NCBI RefSeq assembly: GCF_051045985.1
Contig: NZ_CP157350.1
Coordinates: 1,302,001 to 1,366,000 of the forward strand
Source of the DNA: Scardovia wiggsiae
GTDB taxonomy: Bacteria > Actinomycetota > Actinomycetes > Actinomycetales > Bifidobacteriaceae
Length of the DNA stretch: 64,000 nucleotides
Direction: 5' to 3'
Numbering within the stretch: position 1 is the first letter of the stretch; each line of letters opens with the position of its first letter. Below are positions 1 to 6,952 of the stretch, piece after piece. The position numbers were made by a program, and so were the translations under genes. The notes below the pieces were generated by a model, which had not been told where the DNA came from, searched no databases, and worked only from the letters and a program-made list of their open reading frames with translations.

Positions 1-485
1 AATGACTTTGATTAGGTTATTTGTGGCCTCAAGTTTTGCGTTTGAGCAGGGAAGTTCAAGTGCATTAATGATCTTATCCTGATCTCTCAAAAAGGTCCTA
101 AAAATGGTCTGGAAGATAGGATTCACAGAAAAAATGGACTCTGTGATCAATTCAAAGAAATAGTCAGCGTGCTTCTCTTGAAAATGAAAGAGTAAAAGCT
201 GATAGAGTCCATAGTGATCTCTAATATCTTGAGAGTAAGAGAGAAGTTTTTCAAGAATCTCTTTATTGGTTAAATGCGACCGAAATGTTGGACGATAAAA
301 TCGTTTACTGCTCAGCGTATAGTTATCCTGTTGAATGAGTTTCCAGTAACGTTTCAGTGCTTTATATTCGTGCGATCTCCTATCAAACTGATTCATAATT
401 TTGATGCGTACGCGATTCATTGCTCGACTGAGATGCTGGACAATATGAAAGCGATCGAGAACGATTTTATAGTAAACGACAAAAG
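1..485 (-). pseudogene. ISL3-family transposase, C-terminal fragment
   Basis: Translating the minus strand from about 485 to the window edge gives one open frame without a stop. It contains the ISL3-type motif DRFHIVQHLSRAMNR followed by a typical C-terminal half ending KLEATNNLIKVI. The frame has no start of its own: it begins where the right end of the IS630 copy stops. The N-terminal end of what is probably the same transposase lies at 3258-3375, in the same orientation, so the element is split and its middle is missing. Base composition is AT-rich and resembles streptococcal elements. The gene runs off the left edge. Confidence 0.75.
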
Positions 486-490
486 TAATT

Positions 491-1554
491 TTACTTAAAG
501 CTACATAATGTTACAAGTTGCTGATTTGGTTTTGCCCAGGCTAGAAAGGCGTTTTCTACCGTTTCAGCAAGGTTTTTAATATTTGAGAAAAATACATTAT
601 GTGTATTTTCTCTACGAGTAATTCTCCAAACCTGCTCTATAGGGTTTAGGTCAGGAGAGTAAAGAGGCAATTTGACAAAAGCAACAGACTTTCGGATATC
701 CTCATACTCTGGCTGTTCTTCTGTTTCAACCAAACGAATTACCTTTTTGTGCCATGGTGCGTTGCCCATTACCAGAGCATATCTCTTGCCTTCGGGCACC
801 GGATGAGCAGTAATGAATTCACGTATTGACGCAATAACTGTTTCGTAGTTGAAACGAGCTGGCTTTGTCACAAATAGTTCGCCTGTATCAGGCCGCACAA
901 ATCCACTATAAGAAGCTTTTTGTCTCCCAGGAAACGATTTTGCCTTCGGAGCGCTGCCTCTTTTGTACCATCCAGAAGTAACTGTTGTTTGAATCTGGAA
1001 GTGGACTTCGTCCTGATATACAAGCAACTGTGAATCGTCTTGTTCTATTTCGTTTCGTTTTTTTTAAAGGTTTCCCGCTCCTTTGAATCCTCATATCCTT
1101 TGCTTGGATAGGGCTGAGGACGGATAAGCGAATAGCCTAACTGATGAAACAAACGTTGGCACTGGCGAACGCTGATATCAAGACCAAATTCCTTTTGAAT
1201 GTGCTTGGAAAGGCTTGGTCCATCCCAAACTTTGAATCCATACTTATTAGGATCTGAATTCAAGGCTGCATCGATACTTGCCTTCTGCTCTTTGGTAAGT
1301 TTTGATGGTCTACCAGATCTTTCTTTTGATTTTAGCGCATCAAAGCCTTGCTCATCGGCAAGCTTAACCCAACCGGTAATGGCTTGTTTTGTTACACCAG
1401 CCATCTCACAGATTTGAGATGGCGGCAACCCGGAAAGAACCATATTTACGGTAAAGACACGAAAATAATAACGCGATTCATTTGACGACGACATAATTTC
1501 TTTACCTTGCCGAAGAAGTTCTTCCCGACCAACATTATATTTACGAGAGTTCAT
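491..1554 (-). CDS. IS630-family transposase, two frames joined by -1 frameshift
   Basis: The first frame (1554-1045) encodes the helix-turn-helix half, with a GLPPSQICEMAGVTKQAITGW segment and a second winged-helix-like part (GYSLIRPQPYPSKGYED). The second frame (to 491) encodes the DDE half: VYQDEVHFQ with the first Asp, LVMGNAPWHK, and LPLYSPDLNPIEQVW with the final catalytic residues. A run of eight A on the coding strand (1058-1065) lies in the overlap. Slipping back one base there continues directly into the second frame, giving one protein of about 354 residues, the usual IS630 length. I read it as programmed frameshifting; a decayed gene is the alternative. Confidence 0.75.
1058..1065 (-). 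other. A8 slippery tract, probable -1 frameshift site
   Basis: On the coding (minus) strand the sequence reads TTT followed by eight A and then CG. The upstream frame stops 13 bases later, and moving back one base enters the DDE frame. Several IS630 elements are known to use such A-runs to make the full transposase. Confidence 0.65.
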
Positions 1555-1595
1555 ATCATGGCGCCTCCTAAAAGAAGTATACCATATATGACTTA

Positions 1596-2834
1596 TTACT
1601 TCAAAGTAAAGTTATTTATGCCGTTAACTATAGTTTTCATCGACGCCTGCTGTTCAACAGCTTTTATCGTGGCAGGAGCCACACTATAGTGGCCAACGGT
1701 ATGCTCAACAAGCTTTTTCACACTCTTGGGATTTAGCAGTAGCCGAATCGCAATCACAACCAAGGGAATGATACTTGGAAAATCTTTCCTAATCGGGGTC
1801 AAGACCTCATCACTGTCACTTTTAAACAGCCACAGCCTGATCGTTTCCCATATTTTTCTTCTGCTTTGCGTTTTCTCAGCAGTCCCAATGATTAAGGCTA
1901 ATAAACTATGCGTTCTTACCCCTGGCTTCCCTACAGAAATATCGGGTTGTGAATCATTATTTTGGGCCAATTCTATCAAGAGTTTGGGAAAATTTACCCC
2001 TGCTTTATAAGCATTAGCCGGCTCGACCATTCTGGGATTGCATTCTATATAATAGAAGTGATGATTAAGGAAGATGAAATCCAATGTTAGACCACCATGC
2101 CATTTTAAATGATGTCCTAACTTCTCAATGTGTTCTCTTGTAACCTCAGAGTCTATACTTAATCTGGCAGCAGCTGAACCACCAGCACCAGACCCAACTT
2201 TTATACTAGAGTGCACGGCCAGTAATTTTCCACAGTTAAATACTGCTTGAACTTGACCATATTGCCCTACCATATCTTGCTGGGCCATCCAACTTTCACT
2301 GTCAAGCAAGTGAAGCTTTACTAGGCTTTTCAAATCAGCATCACTCGTGATTTTATAAACTGAGCGACCAGCCGTCCCATAATCGGCCTTGAGCCAATAC
2401 GGATAGGGCAAGTGAATAGATTCCAGGTCGTTCACATACTCCCACTTGGGAACCGGCAAGCCTAACTTATCCGCAAGTTCAGCAAAAGCAATTTTTCCTA
2501 CCACTTCCCGAAAAGTCTCTGATTCAGAAAGAGCCAGCAGTAAATCAGATGATAAGAGGGATTTTCCATTTGCTAAGAGCCACCCCTCTTCATGGGTTGG
2601 CAAGATAGCCTTATAGTCCTTCTCTTCTAGCAACTGATCAAGCTGCTTTAAATAGGTCAAAGGAGAACGATTCACATCAACTGTTGTAAGCATGTGCGTC
2701 AAGCGACTGAATGCCGCAATAGAAAACCTATCAGGAGATAGTACATCTACCTTATAGTTATCCGCCAGCAATACCGTGAGCGTTTCCCTTGAAGTTAGAC
2801 TGGCTCCTTCTAAAAATAGCAATCTATCTTTCAC
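1596..2834 (-). CDS. ATP-grasp domain protein (streptococcal-type passenger)
   Basis: A 412-residue protein starting at GTG (2834), 7 bases after a clear AGAGGTG ribosome site. The fold looks like the carbamoyl-phosphate-synthase-like ATP-grasp family. An N-terminal nucleotide-type domain (residues about 1-110) is followed by an ATP-grasp core with the lysine/glycine segment YWLKADYGTAGRSVYK, a second glycine-rich loop (KVGSGAGGSAAARLS) and the metal/ATP motif FYYIECNPRMVEPA. Such enzymes ligate a carboxylate to an amine or thiol; the substrate cannot be named. The last residues (INNFTLK and stop) come from the IS630 end, so the natural C-terminus is lost. The AT-rich base use differs from the host genes. 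Confidence 0.7.
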   Translation of the reverse strand: MKDRLLFLEGASLTSRETLTVLLADNYKVDVLSPDRFSIAAFSRLTHMLTTVDVNRSPLTYLKQLDQLLEEKDYKAILPTHEEGWLLANGKSLLSSDLLLALSESETFREVVGKIAFAELADKLGLPVPKWEYVNDLESIHLPYPYWLKADYGTAGRSVYKITSDADLKSLVKLHLLDSESWMAQQDMVGQYGQVQAVFNCGKLLAVHSSIKVGSGAGGSAAARLSIDSEVTREHIEKLGHHLKWHGGLTLDFIFLNHHFYYIECNPRMVEPANAYKAGVNFPKLLIELAQNNDSQPDISVGKPGVRTHSLLALIIGTAEKTQSRRKIWETIRLWLFKSDSDEVLTPIRKDFPSIIPLVVIAIRLLLNPKSVKKLVEHTVGHYSVAPATIKAVEQQASMKTIVNGINNFTLK

Positions 2835-2892
2835 TTTTATTCACCTCTTTTTACACTAATGGCTGCTAATCAGACAGTGGACAAGACTCGCT

Positions 2893-3257
2893 TTATAGTG
2901 CCTTGCTGCCGATGTCGGTTCGGTAAAAGAGGCCGTCTGTGTTTTGTTGGGCGATCTGGGCATAGATTTTGTCCTGGGCTGCTTTGACAGTGTCTGCTGT
3001 GGTGACCAGCATGTAGACACGGCCGCCATTTGACAGCAGAGCTTTGCCATTTTCAGCGAACTTAGCGCCTGCATAGTAGGTGATGATGTCGCCAGAAGTC
3101 TTTTCTGGCAGCTCCACGCCTTTTTCATAAGCTAGAGGGTAGCCCTCAGAGGCAACCACGACGCCCAGCGTCACGCCTTGTTCTGTCCAAGTGAGGTTTG
3201 GCTCCTTGCCATCCAGAATGTCGCTGATATTTTGCGCAAAATCGGAGGCAGGCGAGG
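2893..3257 (-). pseudogene. purD: purD 3' fragment (phosphoribosylamine-glycine ligase)
   Basis: The C-terminal part of PurD, from SDFAQNISDILDGKEP through GVTLGVVVASEGYPL to GLFYRTDIGSKAL and stop, is read in one frame. It is about 120 residues of a protein of roughly 420, so the ATP-grasp core and most catalytic residues are gone. The sequence looks streptococcal. The frame continues upstream into the first ~40 residues of an ISL3 transposase, so the fragment is fused to a foreign start at 3375. It cannot supply GAR synthetase activity. Position 3257 is my estimate of the junction. Confidence 0.75.
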
Positions 3258-3499
3258 CAGGATAATCGAGCTTAGAAATGACTTCTTTATGCGTTCCAGC
3301 ATCAAGATAATCTAAGATAATAATATTTTTGTCATTCATTCCAAGTATGTTTGTGATAAAATTTAATTGTTCCATAAGATTCTTTCTAATGAGGGTTTGG
3401 TCACTTTTTCATTATAGGTCTTATGGGGCTTTTTTTCTACAAAAAATAGACTCCATAATCCCTACAGTAGTTTTACCCACTACAGAAATTATAGAGCCC
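3258..3499 (-). mobile_element. ISL3-family 5' end: terminal repeat plus transposase N-terminus
   Basis: From 3375 leftwards, about 40 residues (MEQLNFITNILGMNDKN, then DYLDAGTHKEV and SKLDYPA) match my memory of the start of streptococcal ISL3-type transposases. Between 3376 and 3499 is a noncoding end with an inverted pattern. The outer bases GGGCTCTATAATTTC look like an ISL3 terminal repeat. This end overlaps the last codons and stop of asd, which marks the insertion point into the host genome. Confidence 0.6.
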
Positions 3500-4577
3500 A
3501 ATATTTACGGACAAGTATCTCAGCGATCTGGACAGCATTAAGTGCTGCGCCTTTGCGGAGATTATCGCTGGCAATAAAGAACGACAACCCTCTGTGGCCG
3601 GCAGCTGACTGGTCCTCGCGGATCCTGCCGACAAAACTCGGATCTTTGCCGGCAGCATCAAGAGGGGTCGGGACATCCATAAGCCTTACTCCCGGAGCAC
3701 AGGAAAGCACTTCACGCGCAGCAGAAGCGGTAACATCCCTGTCAAACTCGGCATTAACGCTCATGCCATGCGAAGTAAACACCCCTACACGTACGCACGT
3801 GCATGAGGCGCGCAGATCCGGAAGATGGAGGATCTTACGGCTCTCATTGCGCAGCTTCTGCTCCTCATCCGTTTCCCCGCTGCCGTCATCGGCCAGCGCA
3901 CCAATAAAAGGGACGGCGTTAAACGCAACAGTTTTAACAACTTTTTCCGGGACCGGGAAATCAACGGCATGCCCGTCATATACTAATTTCTCCGCACCCT
4001 GTGCGACTGCACTCTCAGCTTCGGCTTCCAGCTGGCGGACCCCTGCACGGCCGGCTCCGGAAACAGCCTGATACGAGGAAACTATAAGCCGTTTCAGCCC
4101 AAAAGCCCTATGCAGGGCGTTTACCGCAGGCATGCAGGCCATAGTAGTACAGTTTGGGTTAGCAATGATCTTCCTGGGGATCACATCCAGGTCGTCCGGA
4201 TTGACCTCGGACACAACAAGCGGCACATCATTATCCATCCGCCAGCATGATGAATTATCGACTACAAAAGCCCCGGCCTCAGCAAAGCGCGGCGCCCATA
4301 TTTGTGAGGTACTGCTCCCGGCAGAAAAAATGGCTATATCTATACCAGACAGATCCGCTGTTTCAACGTCTTCGACCGTAATATTATGGCCCTCAAAGCT
4401 GATACTCTGTCCGGCCGACCGGGCAGACGCCATAAAACGCAGCGTTTTTACAGGAAAATCCCGCGAGGCAAGGATCTGTCGCATAACCATGCCAACCTGC
4501 CCGGTTGCGCCTAAAACAGCAAGATCAACGCCATGGCTGTGTACCTGGGTATATATCTGTCCGGTCTGCGGAACCAC
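3489..4577 (-). CDS. asd: aspartate-semialdehyde dehydrogenase
   Basis: This enzyme makes L-aspartate 4-semialdehyde from 4-aspartyl phosphate with NADPH, the branch point to lysine/diaminopimelate, threonine and methionine. The 362 residues contain the NADP-binding GATGQVG near residue 23-30, the active-site NPNCTTMACMP with the catalytic Cys, and the C-terminal GAALNAVQIAEIL expected for the family. The start is GTG at 4577 behind an AGGATCGAGG-type site. It follows the ACT and kinase genes of the same pathway by 73 bases. The last codons and the TAA stop overlap the end of the ISL3 element, so the insertion probably replaced the original C-terminal tail. Confidence 0.93.
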   Translation of the reverse strand: MVPQTGQIYTQVHSHGVDLAVLGATGQVGMVMRQILASRDFPVKTLRFMASARSAGQSISFEGHNITVEDVETADLSGIDIAIFSAGSSTSQIWAPRFAEAGAFVVDNSSCWRMDNDVPLVVSEVNPDDLDVIPRKIIANPNCTTMACMPAVNALHRAFGLKRLIVSSYQAVSGAGRAGVRQLEAEAESAVAQGAEKLVYDGHAVDFPVPEKVVKTVAFNAVPFIGALADDGSGETDEEQKLRNESRKILHLPDLRASCTCVRVGVFTSHGMSVNAEFDRDVTASAAREVLSCAPGVRLMDVPTPLDAAGKDPSFVGRIREDQSAAGHRGLSFFIASDNLRKGAALNAVQIAEILVRKYWAL

Positions 4578-4650
4578 TATGCCGCCTCGATCCTTTTTGC
4601 CTCATTTACTTTTACCGTCTTTATCATCCCTGCTGCCCCTGCCATCCCTG

Positions 4651-5430
4651 TCACCTTCCCGAACCTGCATACACAATTGCCTGGGTGCCTTCTGAGTCGA
4701 GGCCGAAGGCAGTATGCACAGCGCGCACACCGCAGGCGAGCATATCAAGCGGGATAATGGCCGATATCCGGATCTCGGAGGTCGAGATCATAAGCACATT
4801 GATGCCTTCCCGGCTCAGGGCCTCAAAAAATTGGGCAGTGACCCCGGGATGGGTTTTCATCCCTACCCCTATCAGGGAAACCTTTCCGACAGAAGGGTTA
4901 ACATCGGCGGAGCTGTATCCCAGCTGCCCTTTAGCCGATTCAGCCAGTTCCCTGACTGTACCGATCTGGGCTTCGGGGAAAGTGATGGAAATATCTGCTG
5001 TCCGGGAACCATTATCATTGCGGCCAAGTGCCTGGACTACCATATCAATGTTGACGCCGGCCTTGGCAAACTGTGCGAATACATGTGCCGCGAGGCCCGG
5101 TTCGTCAAGTATCCCCCGCAGCGTTACCAGAGCCTCCGAAGAATCATGGGCTACGCCTGAAATAACAGGGGATTCAGGACCCTGAAGATCCGGGAAGATA
5201 TCCCCAAGGGACCCGCCGGATACGCCCTTCAGGCCTCTGCCTGAAACTTTTTTCAGATTTTTGTTTGGATCTTTACTCAAGTTTTCGCCCAGACCCTTAT
5301 CCATGCCCTCATCCGGGCCTCTGCCTGCGGACCCGTCTGTACTCTCGGCCATACCCTCAATCATCCCGCCGGACAAACTTTGAGCACTGGAAGCATCTTC
5401 GCGGCTGTCCCCGTATCCTGTATATCCCAT
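4651..5430 (-). CDS. aspartokinase regulatory (ACT-domain) protein
   Basis: A separate protein carrying the regulatory half of aspartokinase. Residues about 90-259 form two ACT domains (VTLRGILDEPGLAAHVFAQF and KVSLIGVGMKTHPGV), which bind lysine/threonine and form the subunit interface. In most bacteria this is the C-terminal half of LysC; bifidobacteria carry it as its own gene directly after the kinase gene, as here (14-base gap, GAGGCAGGA site before the ATG). Unusual is the roughly 85-residue N-terminal extension rich in Gly, Asp, Ser and Lys with short degenerate repeats, probably disordered. Feedback control of asd-pathway flux is inferred. Confidence 0.85.
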   Translation of the reverse strand: MGYTGYGDSREDASSAQSLSGGMIEGMAESTDGSAGRGPDEGMDKGLGENLSKDPNKNLKKVSGRGLKGVSGGSLGDIFPDLQGPESPVISGVAHDSSEALVTLRGILDEPGLAAHVFAQFAKAGVNIDMVVQALGRNDNGSRTADISITFPEAQIGTVRELAESAKGQLGYSSADVNPSVGKVSLIGVGMKTHPGVTAQFFEALSREGINVLMISTSEIRISAIIPLDMLACGVRAVHTAFGLDSEGTQAIVYAGSGR

Positions 5431-5444
5431 ATATCCTGCCTCGT

Positions 5445-6320
5445 TTATCTGTATTTATCTGTATATCTATACTTGCCTGTATCTGCCTGTTTTCCTTTTA
5501 CCATTTTATCCTCCTGCGCACCGTATTCAAGCGTGTCTCCGGCAATGACACCAGGACCCGGCTCAGCGCCTGAACCATATCTGCCTGGGATGCTCCCCGC
5601 AACAAGGGTCCCGGGATCATGGGAGAAGGAACTGCGGACATGTATCGGCATGCCGAACCGCCGGGCATATTCCACACAGCGCAGAGCCAGTACTTTAGAT
5701 CCTGACGCCGCAAATTCAAGCATCTCCTCATACGATATATGCCGGATGCACTGTGCAGCCGGAACGATACGCGGGTCAGCAGTAAAGATACCGTCCACAT
5801 CGGTATATATTTCACAGACATCCGCGCCAAGGGCAACAGCAAGGGCAACAGCAGAAGTATCGGATCCGCCCCGTCCGAGGGTAGTTGTGTCGCCGCGTGA
5901 ATTGATGCCCTGGAAACCCGCAACGATTGCAGCCCGCCCCTCATCCAGCGCGCGGGATACCCGCCCGGGCCTCACTGCGCGTATATGTGCTGCGCCATAC
6001 CGGGCATCGGTGAGGAAGCCCGCCTGCTGCCCGGTGAACGATGACGCCCGGTGCCCCAGGGAATGGATCGCCATCGCCAGCAGGCTCATGGAGATGCGCT
6101 CACCAGCAGTCATCAGCATATCAAGCTCACGCGCTGGAGGGTCAGGATCAATACCTGATGCCCGGTCAATAAGCTCATCAGTAGTATCCCCCATTGCAGA
6201 CACGACGACTGCTACCCGGTTCCCCGCCTCCATCGTTTCAACAACACGACGGGCAACACGTTTGATCGAATCAGCATCAGCAACGGAAGATCCGCCATAC
6301 TTCTGTACGATAAGAGACAT
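5445..6320 (-). CDS. lysC: aspartokinase, catalytic part
   Basis: Phosphorylates L-aspartate with ATP, the first step of the aspartate amino-acid family. The amino acid kinase fold is complete in 291 residues: VQKYGGSSVAD at the start, the aspartate-binding GRGGSDTSAVALA and the TDVDGIFTADPR segment. It ends without ACT domains, which follow in the next gene (5430-4651), so the holoenzyme is presumably an assembly of two polypeptides. The last ~15 residues (GKYRYTDKYR) come from a short repeated stretch based on TATCTGTA and look poorly conserved. It follows recR by 15 bases and likely shares its transcript. Confidence 0.92.
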   Translation of the reverse strand: MSLIVQKYGGSSVADADSIKRVARRVVETMEAGNRVAVVVSAMGDTTDELIDRASGIDPDPPARELDMLMTAGERISMSLLAMAIHSLGHRASSFTGQQAGFLTDARYGAAHIRAVRPGRVSRALDEGRAAIVAGFQGINSRGDTTTLGRGGSDTSAVALAVALGADVCEIYTDVDGIFTADPRIVPAAQCIRHISYEEMLEFAASGSKVLALRCVEYARRFGMPIHVRSSFSHDPGTLVAGSIPGRYGSGAEPGPGVIAGDTLEYGAQEDKMVKGKQADTGKYRYTDKYR

Positions 6321-6335
6321 TGCACCCAGCCTGCC

Positions 6336-6947
6336 TTAAACTTCCCGCCTGCCTGCAAGCGCCCTTCCAAGTGTGATCTCATCGGCATATTCAAGATCAG
6401 ACCCCATAGGCAGACCGCTTGCCAGCTGCGTAAGGGTGATCTGCGTCGGAGCCAGAAGCCTGCTTAAATAAGTAGTCGTCGCCTCGCCCTCAATATCCGG
6501 GTTAAGGGCAAAAATAATCTCGGCAACATCCTTATTCTCATCCTTTTTCAGCCTGTCAAGCAGTTCAGCAATCTTGAGGTCCTGCGGGCCAATATTGGAC
6601 ATAGGGTCTATCGCGCCGCCCAGCACATGGTATACGCCCCTGTATTCATGGGTACGTTCAATGCTCATAATATCTTTGGGCTCCTGGACAACACAGATTT
6701 TTGTACGGTCACGGCGAGGGTCAGCGCATATAGTACACGGGCTTTTTTCACAGACATTCCCGCATATCTCACAGAACTGTACTTTCTGTCTCATGGCAGT
6801 TATTGATTCAGCGAGGCCCTGCGCATCTTCCTGGCTCACTGACAGCAGATAAAATGCTATCCTCTGCGCCCCTTTCGGCCCGATTCCCGGCAGGTCTGCG
6901 AACCTGTCTATAAGGTCCCGGATCGCTCCTTCATATGCAGCTGGCAT
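6336..6947 (-). CDS. recR: recombination protein RecR
   Basis: RecR works with RecF and RecO to load RecA at gapped DNA. The 203-residue length is normal. A helix-hairpin-helix is seen at DLPGIGPKGAQRIAFYLL. A zinc site follows (CEICGNVCEKSPCTIC), and then the Toprim domain with VVQEPKDIMSIERT and ALNPDIEGEATTTYLSRLL. It lies 5 bases downstream of dnaX, the classical dnaX-recR pair, and is followed by lysC. Confidence 0.96.
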   Translation of the reverse strand: MPAAYEGAIRDLIDRFADLPGIGPKGAQRIAFYLLSVSQEDAQGLAESITAMRQKVQFCEICGNVCEKSPCTICADPRRDRTKICVVQEPKDIMSIERTHEYRGVYHVLGGAIDPMSNIGPQDLKIAELLDRLKKDENKDVAEIIFALNPDIEGEATTTYLSRLLAPTQITLTQLASGLPMGSDLEYADEITLGRALAGRREV

Positions 6948-6952
6948 TATCT

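Larger units (their letters stand above)
480..1620 (-). mobile_element. IS630-family insertion sequence
   Basis: A two-frame IS630 transposase fills this segment. Imperfect inverted ends of about 17 bp are visible (near 480-496 and 1603-1620, roughly 14 of 17 matching, core AAGTAAA). The left end abuts the ISL3 C-terminal fragment and the right end lies in the last codons of the ATP-grasp gene, so the element sits exactly at the junction of two unrelated pieces. I could not resolve the TA target duplication expected for IS630, which fits a rearrangement at this site. Confidence 0.75.
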
